Source of the DNA: Nematostella vectensis
Lineage: Eukaryota > Cnidaria > Anthozoa > Actiniaria > Edwardsiidae
DNA length: 60,000 bases
Reading direction: 5' to 3'
Assembly (NCBI RefSeq): GCF_932526225.1
Contig: NC_064047.1
Span: forward strand, 7,689,501-7,749,500
A model generated the notes under the pieces. The model searched no databases. It saw nothing but the letters and a program-made list of their open reading frames with translations, and was not told the DNA's origin. Positions 43,401 to 54,929 of the stretch are shown here, in pieces. The translations under genes were made by a program, and so were the position numbers. Positions within the stretch are counted from its first letter, which is position 1. Every line of letters starts with the position of its first letter.

Positions 43401-46400
43401 TAAGATTTGAGCAGATTTGACATCCATCTTGCATTCTCCTGTTATTCATGAGGACAATCCTTATGTTATACTGATAGGGCCGTACCCACCGGGTATTTGT
43501 GCCTAGTTCTGCTATATTATACTAATAGGGCCGTACCCACCGGGTATTTGTGTCTTGTTCTGCTTTTCTGCGTTCTGCTATATTATACTGATAGGGCCGT
43601 ACCCACCGGGTATTTGTGCCTTGTTCTGCTTTTCTGCGTTCTGCTATATTATACTGATAGGGCCGTACCCACCGGGTATTTGTGTCTTGTTCTGCTTTTC
43701 TTCGTTCTGCTATATTATACTGATAGGGCCGTACCCACAGGGTATTTGTGCCTAGTTCTGCTTTTCTTCGTTCTGCTATATTATACTAATAGGGCCGTAC
43801 CCACCGGGTATTTGTGCCTTGTTCTGCTTTTCTGCGTTCTGCTATATTATACTGATAGGGCCGTACCCACCGGGTATTTGTGCCTTGTTCTGCTTTTCTG
43901 CGTTCTGCTATATTATACTAATAGGGCCGTACCCACCGGGTATTTGTGCCTTGTTCTGCTTTTCTGCGTTCTGCTATATTATACTGATAGGGCCGTACAC
44001 ACCGGGTATTTGTGCCTTGTTCTGCTTTTCTGCGTTCTGCTATATTATACTGATAGGGCCGTACCCACAGGGTCCCATTTGTGCCTTGTTCTGCTTTTCT
44101 GCGTTCTGCTATATTATACTGATAGGGCTGTACCCAACGGGTATTTGTGCCTAGTTCTGCTTTTCTTCGTTCTGCTATATTATACTGATAGGGCTGTACC
44201 CACCGGGTATTTGTGTCTTGTTCTGCTTTTCTGCGTTCTGCTATATTATACTAATAGGGCCGTACCCACCGGGTATTTGTGCCTTGTTCTGCTTTTCTGC
44301 GTTCTGCTATATTATACTGATAGGGCTGTACCCACCGGGTATTTGTGCCTGGTTCTGCTTTTCTGCGTTCTGCTATTTTATACTGATAGGGCCGTACCCA
44401 CCGGGTATTTGTGCCTTGTTCTGCTATATTATACTGATAGGGCTGTACCCACCGGGTATTTGTGCCTGGTTCTGCTATATTATACTGATAGGGCCGTACC
44501 CACCGGGTATTTGTGCCTAGTTCTGCTTTTCTGCGTTCTGCTATATTATACTGATAGGGCCGTACCCACCGGGTATTTGTGCCTTGTTCTGCTTTTCTGC
44601 GTTCTGCTATATTATACTGATAGGGCCGTACCCACCGGGTATTTGTGCCTAGATCTGCTTTTCTGCGTTCTGCTATATTATACTGATAGGGCCGTACCCA
44701 CCGGGTATTTGTGCCTTGTTCTGCTTTTCTGCGTTCTGCTATATTATACTGATAGGGCTGTACCCACCGGGTATTTGTGCCTGGTTCTGCTATATTATAC
44801 TGATAGGGCCGTACCCACCGGGTATTTGTGCCTTGTTCTGCTTTTCTGCGTTCTGCTATATTATACTGATAGGGCTGTACCCACCGGGTATTTGTGCCTA
44901 GTTCTGCGTTCTGCTATATTATACTGATAGGGCCGTACCCACCGGGTATTTGTGCCTAGTTCTGCTTTTCTGCGTTCTGCTATATTATACTGATAGGGCC
45001 GTACCCACCGGGTATTTGTGCCTTGTTCTGCTTTTCTGCGTTCTGCTATATTATACTGATAGGGCAGTACCCACCGGGTATTTGTGCCTAGTTCTGCTTT
45101 TCTGCGTTCTGCTATATTATACTGATAGGGCTGTACCCACCGGGTATTTGTGCCTTGTTCTGCTTTTCTGCGTTCTGCTATATTATACTGATAGGGCCGT
45201 ACCCACCGGGTATTTGTGCCTTGTTCTGCTTTTCTGCGTTCTGCTATATTATACTGATAGGGCAGTACCCACCGGGTATTTGTGCCTAGTTCTGCTTTTC
45301 TGCGTTCTGCTATATTATACTGATAGGGCTGTATCCACCGGGTATTTGTGCCTAGTTCTGCTTTTCTGCGTTCTGCTATATTATACTGATAGGGCCGTAC
45401 CCACCGGGTATTTGTGCCTAGTTCTGCTTTTCTGCGTTCTGCTATATTATACTGATAGGGCTGTACCCACCGGGTATTTGTGCCTTGTTCTGCTTTTCTG
45501 CTTTTCTGCTATATTATACTAATAGGGCCGTACCCACCGGGTATTTGTGCCTAGTTCTGCTTTTCTGCGTTGTGCTATATTATACTAATAGGGCCGTACC
45601 CACCGGGTATTTGTGCCTAGTTCTGCTTTTCTGCGTTCTGCTATATTATACTGATAGGGCTGTACCCACCGGGTATTTGTGCCTAGTTCTGCTTTTCTGC
45701 GTTCTGCTATATTATACTGATAGGGCTGTACCCACCGGGTATTTGTGCCTTGTTCTGCTTTTCTGCGTTCTGCTATATTATACTGATAGGGCCGTACCCA
45801 CCGGGTATTTGTGCCTTGTTCTGCTTTTCTGCGTTCTGCTATATTATACTGATAGGGCAGTACCCACCGGGTATTTGTGCCTAGTTCTGCTTTTCTGCGT
45901 TCTGCTATATTATACTGATAGGGCTGTATCCACCGGGTATTTGTGCCTAGTTCTGCTTTTCTGCGTTCTGCTATATTATACTGATAGGGCCGTACCCACC
46001 GGGTATTTGTGCCTAGTTCTGCTTTTCTGCGTTCTGCTATATTATACTGATAGGGCTGTACCCACCGGGTATTTGTGCCTTGTTCTGCTTTTCTGCTTTT
46101 CTGCTATATTATACTAATAGGGCCGTACCCACCGGGTATTTGTGCCTAGTTCTGCTTTTCTGCGTTGTGCTATATTATACTAATAGGGCCGTACCCACCG
46201 GGTATTTGTGCCTAGTTCTGCTTTTCTGCGTTCTGCTATATTATACTGATAGGGCTGTACCCACCGGGTATTTGTGCCTAGTTCTGCTTTTCTGCGTTGT
46301 GCTATATTATACTGATAGGGCTGTACCCACCGGGTATTTGTGCCTAGTTCTGCTTTTCTGCGTTCTGCTATATTATACTGATAGGGCCGTACCCACCGGG

Positions 46401-49400
46401 TATTTGTGCCTAGTTCTGCTTTTCTGCGTTGTGCTATATTATACTGATAGGGCTGTACCCACCGGGTATTTGTGCCTAGTTTTGCTTTTCTGCGTTCTGC
46501 TATATTATACTGATAGGGCCGTACCCACCGGGTATTTGTGCCTAGTTCTGCTTTTCTGCGTTCTGCTATATTATACTGATAGGGCTGTACCCACCGGGTA
46601 TTTGTGCCTAGTTCTGCTTTTCTGCGTTGTGCTATATTATACTGATAGGGCCGTACCCACCGGGTATTTGTGCCTAGTTCTGCTTTTCTGCGTTCTGCTA
46701 TATTATACTGATAGGGCTGTACCCACCGGGTATTTGTGCCTAGTTCTGCTTTTCTGCGTTCTGCTATATTATACTGATAGGGCCGTACCCACCGGGTATT
46801 TGTGCCTAGTTCTGCTTTTCTGCGTTCTGCTATATTATACTGATAGGGCTGTACCCACCGGGTATTTGTGCCTAGTTCTGCTTTTCTGCGTTGTGCTATA
46901 TTATACTGATAGGGCTGTACCCACCGGGTATTTGTGCCTAGTTTTGCTTTTCTGCGTTCTGCTATATTATACTGATAGGGCCGTACCCACCGGGTATTTG
47001 TGCCTAGTTCTGCTTTTCTGCGTTCTGCTATATTATACTGATAGGGCTGTACCCACCGGGTATTTGTGCCTAGTTCTGCTTTTCTGCGTTCTGCTATATT
47101 ATACTGATAGGGCCGTACCCACCGGGTATTTGTGCCTAGTTCTGCTTTTCTGCGTTCTGCTATATTATACTGATAGGGCTGTACCCACCGGGTATTTGTG
47201 CCTAGTTCTGCTTTTCTGCGTTCTGCTATATTATACTGATAGGGCCGTACCCACCGGGTATTTGTGCCTAGTTCTGCTTTTCTGCGTTCTGCTATATTAT
47301 ACTGATAGGGCTGTACCCACCGGGTATTTGTGCCTTGTTCTGCTTTTCTGCGTTCTGCTATATTATACTGATAGGGCTGTACCCACCGGGTATTTGTGCC
47401 TTGTTCTGCTTTTCTGCTTTTCTGCTATATTATACTAATAGGGCCGTACCCACCGGGTATTTGTGCCTAGTTCTGCTTTTCTGCGTTGTGCTATATTATA
47501 CTGATAGGGCTGTACCCACCGGGTATTTGTGCCTAGTTCTGCTTTTCTGCGTTGTGCTATATTATACTAATAGGGCCGTACCCACCGGGTATTTGTGCCT
47601 AGTTCTGCTTTTCTGCGTTCTGCTATATTATACTGATAGGGCCGTACCCACCGGGTATTTGTGCCTTGTTCTGCTTTTCTGCGTTCTGCTATATTATACT
47701 GATAGGGCTGTACCCACCGGGTATTTGTGCCTAGTTCTGCGTTCTGCTATATTATACTGATAGGGCCGTACCCACCGGGTATTTGTGCCTAGTTCTGCTT
47801 TTCTGCGTTCTGCTATATTATACTGATAGGGCCGTACCCACCGGGTATTTGTGCCTTGTTCTGCTTTTCTGCGTTCTGCTATATTATACTGATAGGGCAG
47901 TACCCACCGGGTATTTGTGCCTAGTTCTGCTTTTCTGCGTTCTGCTATATTATACTGATAGGGCTGTACCCACCGGGTATTTGTGCCTTGTTCTGCTTTT
48001 CTGCGTTCTGCTATATTATACTGATAGGGCCGTACCCACCGGGTATTTGTGCCTTGTTCTGCTTTTCTGCGTTCTGCTATATTATACTGATAGGGCAGTA
48101 CCCACCGGGTATTTGTGCCTAGTTCTGCTTTTCTGCGTTCTGCTATATTATACTGATAGGGCTGTATCCACCGGGTATTTGTGCCTAGTTCTGCTTTTCT
48201 GCGTTCTGCTATATTATACTGATAGGGCCGTACCCACCGGGTATTTGTGCCTAGTTCTGCTTTTCTGCGTTCTGCTATATTATACTGATAGGGCTGTACC
48301 CACCGGGTATTTGTGCCTTGTTCTGCTTTTCTGCTTTTCTGCTATATTATACTAATAGGGCCGTACCCACCGGGTATTTGTGCCTAGTTCTGCTTTTCTG
48401 CGTTGTGCTATATTATACTAATAGGGCCGTACCCACCGGGTATTTGTGCCTAGTTCTGCTTTTCTGCGTTCTGCTATATTATACTGATAGGGCTGTACCC
48501 ACCGGGTATTTGTGCCTAGTTCTGCTTTTCTGCGTTCTGCTATATTATACTGATAGGGCTGTACCCACCGGGTATTTGTGCCTTGTTCTGCTTTTCTGCG
48601 TTCTGCTATATTATACTGATAGGGCCGTACCCACCGGGTATTTGTGCCTTGTTCTGCTTTTCTGCGTTCTGCTATATTATACTGATAGGGCAGTACCCAC
48701 CGGGTATTTGTGCCTAGTTCTGCTTTTCTGCGTTCTGCTATATTATACTGATAGGGCTGTATCCACCGGGTATTTGTGCCTAGTTCTGCTTTTCTGCGTT
48801 CTGCTATATTATACTGATAGGGCCGTACCCACCGGGTATTTGTGCCTAGTTCTGCTTTTCTGCGTTCTGCTATATTATACTGATAGGGCTGTACCCACCG
48901 GGTATTTGTGCCTTGTTCTGCTTTTCTGCTTTTCTGCTATATTATACTAATAGGGCCGTACCCACCGGGTATTTGTGCCTAGTTCTGCTTTTCTGCGTTG
49001 TGCTATATTATACTAATAGGGCCGTACCCACCGGGTATTTGTGCCTAGTTCTGCTTTTCTGCGTTCTGCTATATTATACTGATAGGGCTGTACCCACCGG
49101 GTATTTGTGCCTAGTTCTGCTTTTCTGCGTTGTGCTATATTATACTGATAGGGCTGTACCCACCGGGTATTTGTGCCTAGTTCTGCTTTTCTGCGTTCTG
49201 CTATATTATACTGATAGGGCCGTACCCACCGGGTATTTGTGCCTAGTTCTGCTTTTCTGCGTTGTGCTATATTATACTGATAGGGCTGTACCCACCGGGT
49301 ATTTGTGCCTAGTTTTGCTTTTCTGCGTTCTGCTATATTATACTGATAGGGCCGTACCCACCGGGTATTTGTGCCTAGTTCTGCTTTTCTGCGTTCTGCT

Positions 49401-52369
49401 ATATTATACTGATAGGGCTGTACCCACCGGGTATTTGTGCCTAGTTCTGCTTTTCTGCGTTGTGCTATATTATACTGATAGGGCCGTACCCACCGGGTAT
49501 TTGTGCCTAGTTCTGCTTTTCTGCGTTCTGCTATATTATACTGATAGGGCTGTACCCACCGGGTATTTGTGCCTAGTTCTGCTTTTCTGCGTTCTGCTAT
49601 ATTATACTGATAGGGCCGTACCCACCGGGTATTTGTGCCTAGTTCTGCTTTTCTGCGTTCTGCTATATTATACTGATAGGGCTGTACCCACCGGGTATTT
49701 GTGCCTAGTTCTGCTTTTCTGCGTTGTGCTATATTATACTGATAGGGCTGTACCCACCGGGTATTTGTGCCTAGTTTTGCTTTTCTGCGTTCTGCTATAT
49801 TATACTGATAGGGCCGTACCCACCGGGTATTTGTGCCTAGTTCTGCTTTTCTGCGTTCTGCTATATTATACTGATAGGGCTGTACCCACCGGGTATTTGT
49901 GCCTAGTTCTGCTTTTCTGCGTTCTGCTATATTATACTGATAGGGCCGTACCCACCGGGTATTTGTGCCTAGTTCTGCTTTTCTGCGTTCTGCTATATTA
50001 TACTGATAGGGCTGTACCCACCGGGTATTTGTGCCTAGTTCTGCTTTTCTGCGTTCTGCTATATTATACTGATAGGGCCGTACCCACCGGGTATTTGTGC
50101 CTAGTTCTGCTTTTCTGCGTTCTGCTATATTATACTGATAGGGCTGTACCCACCGGGTATTTGTGCCTTGTTCTGCTTTTCTGCGTTCTGCTATATTATA
50201 CTGATAGGGCTGTACCCACCGGGTATTTGTGCCTTGTTCTGCTTTTCTGCTTTTCTGCTATATTATACTAATAGGGCCGTACCCACCGGGTATTTGTGCC
50301 TAGTTCTGCTTTTCTGCGTTGTGCTATATTATACTGATAGGGCTGTACCCACCGGGTATTTGTGCCTAGTTCTGCTTTTCTGCGTTGTGCTATATTATAC
50401 TAATAGGGCCGTACCCACCGGGTATTTGTGCCTAGTTCTGCTTTTCTGCGTTCTGCTATATTATACTGATAGGGCCGTACCCACCGGGTATTTGTGCCTT
50501 GTTCTGCTTTTCTGCGTTCTGCTATATTATACTGATAGGGCTGTACCCACTGGGTATTTGTGCCTTGTTCTGCTTTTCTGCGTTCTGCTATATTATACTG
50601 ATAGGGCCGTACCCACCGGGTATTTGTGCCTAGTTTTGCTTTTCTGCGTTCTGCTATATTATACTGATAGGGCCGTACCCACCGGGTATTTGTGCCTAGT
50701 TCTGCTTTTCTGCGTTCTGCTATATTATACTGATAAGGCTGTACCCACCGGGTATTTGTGCCTAGTTCTGCTTTTCTTCGTTCTGCTATATTATACTGAT
50801 AGGGCCGTACCCACCGGGTATTTGTGCCTAGTTCTGCTTTTCTTCGTTCTGCTATATTATACTAATAGGGCCGTACCCACCGGGTATTCGTGCCTTGTTC
50901 TGCTTTTCTGCGTTCTGCTATATTATACTGATAGGGCTGTACCCACCGGGTATTTGTGCCTAGTTCTGCTTTTCTGCGTTCTGCTATATTATACTAATAG
51001 GGCTATACCCACCGGGTATTTGTGCCTAGTTCTGCTTTTCTGCGTTCTGCTATATTATACTGATAGGGCCGTACCCACCGGGTATTTGTGCCTAGTTCTG
51101 CTTTTCTGCGTTCTGCTATATTATACTAATAGGGCCGTACCCACCGGGTATTTGTGCCTAGTTCTGCTTTTCTGCGTTCTGCTATATTATACTAATAGGG
51201 CCGTACCCACCGGGTATTTGTGCCTAGTTCTGCTTTACAGGGTGATTGCCTTCATGTGCTGGGTACGGCACCCGTAGGTAATGTTTTCTGCTACTGGGGT
51301 ATCATTTTTGCAGACACAGATTCATTGATAAGCCAACCCGCCTTATACCTTTTTTCTTCTAAGCACCGCCTTGCCATGTGGTAGCTGGCGTATTGCAGAG
51401 AGACCGTCCTATTGTCAAGCGCATGCGTAAAGCGTTCAAGCCCGCCACAAAGTAGCGACGGGGTGCCTGCGGTTTTCGTCAAGGATAGAACCTGGAATAA
51501 GCCAGACGTAAGTCAGATTGAACAGCTGAAGTCTATGGAAACGGCATGTGCATCGAAGTTTGAAATGCGTTATCAATTTGTTACAATTCTCACTTTCATT
51601 TCAATCTCATTCATTTCTGTCGCCTCATTGCGACCAACTGGGGAGCCCAGGTGGCGCAGTTGGAAAGTGTGCTCTGTAGCGCCTGTGCCTCTCACCACAG
51701 GTTTCCCGGTCGCTCTGTAGTGCCTGTGCCTCTCACCACAGGTTTCCCGGTCGCTCTATAGCGCCTGTGCCTCTCACCACAGGTTTCCCGGTCGCTCTAT
51801 AGTGCCTGTGCCTCTCACCACTGGGTTCTGGGTTCGACTCCCGGTTCCGGCGTGAGTTGAGTTAGTTGGTCTCGCCTTTGCTTGGAGCAATGGCGGCTCC
51901 AGAGGAAGAGCTCCAGGGATCAGTCCCAACCCCTTCCGAAAGCCCACCCCTCCCTAGTGGGATAGGGAAGAGAGAATTTGGATCTCCCTTCTTTTGAAGG
52001 TGTGGTAGGCACATACATTTTATGCTAACTACTTAACCGAGCGCAAGGGCTGTACGGAGAAATATTAGACCGAGGTCTTGAATTTACGGCCCAAGGCCTC
52101 CCTACAGACTGAGCAAGCGAGCCTTACATCGTAGCCATATAATGATCATTGTTATCGTTAGAAAATGCCCACTCTAATCATACATGACATTTCTAGAGGG
52201 AAAACATGGTGACTATTTGTACTACCTGAATCAAGGATCTCAAGAGTGTGAATTCTACACTTGTTTTGCCCTGGTGCTCAAATTCCAATGCCAAGTCGAG
52301 CATGGCGTCAGGGGAGAGGCTGTTGACCAGAGCTTGCTTGAGCCTTGCAATTGCAGTGTGATGCCTCCC
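37436..52369 (-). CDS. FANCG: FANCG-like TPR protein, C-terminal half (partial model)
   Basis: FANCG is a TPR scaffold of the Fanconi anaemia core complex, which ubiquitinates FANCD2-FANCI during crosslink repair. Exons in transcript order: 52369-52226, 51466-51349, 42844-42778, 42256-42127, 41346-41184, 40759-40662, 38516-38420, 37665-37436 (stop). TPR-like helices line up with the second half of vertebrate FANCG as I recall it: DLALEFEHQGKTSVEF, YHMARRCLEEKRFEEAANAF, LDVLVSLADQP, CALALLCARRYEDCLTICD, ALYKAWSLWQMELPL, AQAHLCRALVMQSLQQ, LYHHTALLFKFDRGIEAARN. Phases agree except at two joins, where a small exon is missing: 52226 to 51466 (a 34-nt candidate at 51525-51492 would fit) and 40662 to 38516. 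N-terminal exons were not found. The gene is tail-to-tail with MPC1. Confidence 0.68.
37964..37994. repeat. C-rich homopolymer tract
   Basis: C runs of up to about 16 in the last FANCG-like intron. Similar C runs lie at 39362-39374 (followed by 10 A) and 58208-58229. Lengths of such runs are unreliable in assemblies. Confidence 0.8.
38570..38641 (-). repeat. 72-bp tandem duplication covering a FANCG-like splice acceptor
   Basis: The start of the exon at 38516, its acceptor and about 45 bp of intron (38498-38569) are repeated directly at 38570-38641. Thus CAG|GCGCAAGCTCATC occurs twice. Only the inner copy leads into the full exon. Confidence 0.88.
38659..38863. mobile_element. MITE copy 2 (AGCCGCATTG family)
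   Basis: 205 bp, same orientation as copy 1, flanked by TTAA at 38655-38658 and 38864-38867. Shorter than copies 1 and 3 because of an internal deletion near 38780. Confidence 0.85.
39384..39453 (+). ncRNA. Type I hammerhead ribozyme 2
   Basis: The core CUGAUGA (39401-39407) and GAA (39420-39422) are present. Stem II is GUGG/CCAC (39408-39411 with 39416-39419) with a GCAA tetraloop. Stem III is ACAG/CUGU (39423-39426 with 39429-39432) with a 2-nt loop. The cleavage triplet is GUA, with cutting expected after A39433. Stem I is UCCC/GGGA (39397-39400 with 39434-39437). An outer helix ACAAA/UUUGU (39384-39388 with 39449-39453) is possible. All conserved core bases are present. It is antisense to the FANCG-like gene, inside an intron, just after a C-run/A-run. 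The minimal stem III again fits a retrozyme- or Penelope-type hammerhead. Confidence 0.83.
41928..41960. repeat. Perfect 14-bp hairpin
   Basis: TTTTCAAACAACAT (41928-41941) and its exact complement (41947-41960) are separated by 5 bases. It lies just left of the 41-bp array. Confidence 0.9.
41963..42127 (-). repeat. 41-bp tandem repeat that starts at a FANCG-like splice donor
   Basis: Copies begin at 41989, 42030, 42071 and 42112 (plus strand), with a partial copy from 41963. Each contains CATGTCA followed by a CCCAT or CCTAT block. On the gene strand the unit carries ATG GGTNTGACATGAC, and the first unit is the actual donor of the exon 42256-42127 (ATGG|GTATGA). The intron therefore begins with a string of donor-like copies. 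Confidence 0.85.
42952..43197. mobile_element. MITE copy 3 (AGCCGCATTG family), inverted
   Basis: 246 bp in reverse orientation relative to copies 1 and 2, flanked by TTAA at 42948-42951 and 43198-43201. The internal block GGTCCGACGGAAACCTCAAC is shared in reverse by the other copies. Confidence 0.88.
43464..51236. repeat. 66-bp satellite array, about 7.8 kb, inside a FANCG-like intron
   Basis: The unit is CTGATAGGGCCGTACCCACC, then GGGTATTTGTGCCTAGTTCT, then GCTTTTCTGCGTTCTGCTAT, then ATTATA (66 bp), about 118 copies. Variation is limited to a few sites (GCC/GCT/GCA before GTACCC, TTG/TAG/TGG after GCC, CTGC/GTGC, occasional short units). As 66 is a multiple of 3 without stops, false frames of up to 476 codons appear (YTDRAVPTGYLCLVLLFCV). 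TACCCACCGGGTA forms a small inverted repeat in each unit. A 2833-bp higher-order duplication is visible within it. Confidence 0.97.
44880..50540. repeat. 2833-bp higher-order tandem duplication inside the satellite
   Basis: Rare variant units recur exactly 2833 bp apart: the short unit CCTAGTTCTGCGTTCTGC at 44897 and 47730, and frame landmarks at 44950/47783, 45485/48318, 46080/48913 and 47335/50168. A smaller 595-bp repeat (45485 to 46080) is nested within. The two blocks look almost identical. Confidence 0.9.
51641..52100 (+). mobile_element. tRNA-derived SINE-like element with an internal triplication
   Basis: An A-box-like segment (AGGTGGCGCAGTTGG) at 51651 and a B box (GGTTCGACTCC) at 51832 would normally be about 50 bp apart. 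Here a 41-42 bp unit (GCCTGTGCCTCTCACCAC, then AGGTTTCCCGGTCGCTC) is repeated three times between them. A non-tRNA body follows. It lies in a FANCG-like intron. The 3' end is uncertain. Confidence 0.6.
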
Positions 52370-52409
52370 CTAAAAATATTAAAACAAAAATATCAAAAAT
52401 GAGATGGCT

Positions 52410-52946
<537 letters not shown>

Positions 52947-53377
52947 GCTTAATATTTACCATCTTTTTTGCAATATTCAAAATGTGTTTATCTAATAGCC
53001 AAAACAGTTTCATAAAAAAAGAAATGTAGTCAGGAGCTCCGCTTTCAGGCAGTGCCCAAATCTATAAATTAGCGAATTCGTGAGAATACGTAGGAAAGTA
53101 TATTGTATCAAATATGTTATAAAGCTATTTCTCTCCTTCATATCTATCCACTTAAAAATCAGTGCAACGATTAACGACTATTGGAAAAAAATGGCACATC
53201 AACAGATCAGTACCATGGGTATTTCTACCAAATGCATCACCGGTCAAACGATAATCTATGAATGGATCTGATATCGTCTGATATTGCTGTAGGTTTATTT
53301 ACCACAGCTATTCCATAAGAATAATTGATAATCATAATCACATGTTAGTCTCGGAACTGCAATTAGACATCTGTACA

Positions 53378-53970
53378 GGACCCGAAATGATCCCAGGACC
53401 CGAAATGATCCCAGGACCCGAAATGATCCCAGGACCCGAAATGATCCCAGGACCCGAAATGATCCCAGGACCCGAAACGATCCCAGGACCCGAAACGATC
53501 CCAGGACCCGAAATGATCCCAGGACCCGAAATGATCCCAGGACCCGAAACGATCCCAGGACCCGAAATGATCCCAGGACCCGAAACGATCCCAGGACCCG
53601 AAATGATCCCAGGACCCGAAATGATCCCAGGACCCGAAATGATCCCAGGACCCGAAATGATCCCAGGACCCGAAACGATCCCAGGACCCGAAATGATCCC
53701 AGGACCCGAAATGATCCCAGGACCCGAAATGATCCCAGGACCCGAAATGATCCCAGGACCCGAAACGATCCCAGGACCCGAAATGATCCCAGGACCCGAA
53801 ATGATCCCAGGACCCGAAACGATCCCAGGACCCGAAATGATCCCAGGACCCGAAATGATCCCAGGACCCGAAATGATCCCAGGACCCGAAACGATCCCAG
53901 GACCCGAAATGATCCCAGGACCCGAAATGATCCCAGGACCCGAAACGATCCCAGGACCCGAAATGATCCC
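53378..53970. repeat. 18-bp minisatellite, 33 copies
   Basis: The unit is GGACCCGAAATGATCCCA. The only common variant is AAACGAT for AAATGAT, a CpG-to-TpG change present in 9 of 33 copies. Frames stay open on both strands (GPEMIP on plus; GSFRVL and SGPGII on minus) but these are not genes. Diverged units continue to about 54030. Confidence 0.95.
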
Positions 53971-54030
53971 CAAAAGTACCCCAAATGATCCTGGGACCCG
54001 AAACGACACCGAGGAGTCCCCGAAATCAAC

Positions 54031-54920
54031 CCCAAGGAATTGCGGTAATGGACAAAGGAAAAGCAAAAGAAATACTTGCAATTCTTGAAGCATAATTAAG
54101 GGTTAACAGGGACTCAATTTCTAAACAACGTGACTTAAAAATATTAAATTCCAATACAATACTTCTATTTATTACATTGCCCGGCGTTAAACACATAAAC
54201 AGAGTCCAAAACAAATACACAACTTTCAATTGCTACTGAAAGGAATACAGCATAAACATAGCACAGCTTTGCTCAGATCAACCAAACTCTCGACCTTCCA
54301 TCACACTCTAAACATTTTGCGGTTCCGACACATGACTCTGACACTATAAATCTCATTTCCGGTAAACATCACCCCTAAAAATTAATATTCATTTGACAAC
54401 CGAACATGTATTTCACCACGAAATTCTTGTTTACACGAGCGAATATTTACCGACACATTATATTTAGGCAGCCGGTTTGGTCGAGAAGATGGAATGACAA
54501 AAGCACACTGAGTAATACACTCGAACAACCCTTCTACTATCGATGCAAAATATTAAGAGGATGTGGCATTTGTTGAAAGCAATATTATGTGAGTTTTGAA
54601 TTTCCTCATGTAGTCGTGCGTACACCCCGGCATGATCTCATGATAGGATAGGTCTTTCATTCGCCGAGTACAAACATGCAAAAAATCTAACCTTAACACA
54701 TTTCGCTTCCTATGGAAAGCAGCATGTCCTATCCTTTCTTTTTGGCTTGTTATGTGAAAATGATTTATCCACGCCGTGTTCTTCAAATTACTATCACAGG
54801 AATTGTTAGTTGACACCAATTTCTGACTCAACCACTGTATTTCCCCCGCAGTACTATTTTAATATCTTAATACTATAGTTTTAGTTAATGTAAATTCACC
54901 AGAGTGAAGTTAGTTCCTTA
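54031..54920. other. No feature seen
   Basis: AT-rich sequence between the 18-bp array and the 105-bp repeat system. The short frames here resemble no family I know. N-terminal FANCG-like exons could be expected near here but I did not find them. Confidence 0.4.
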
Positions 54921-54929
54921 TTCGAAGTT

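Noticed and set aside
43497-51277. Long plus-strand open frames of up to 476 codons with YTDRAVPTGYLCLVLLFCV repeats
   Set aside because: Product of a 66-bp stop-free satellite whose length is a multiple of three. Frames switch at each odd-length unit and the array lies in an intron.
53295-54093. About 250-codon frames on both strands (GPEMIP, GSFRVL, SGPGII)
   Set aside because: 18-bp minisatellite, open on both strands, with no start context or neighbouring exons.
54553-54831. Possible N-terminal FANCG-like exon on the minus strand
   Set aside because: 92 open codons, but without TPR character or convincing splice sites.
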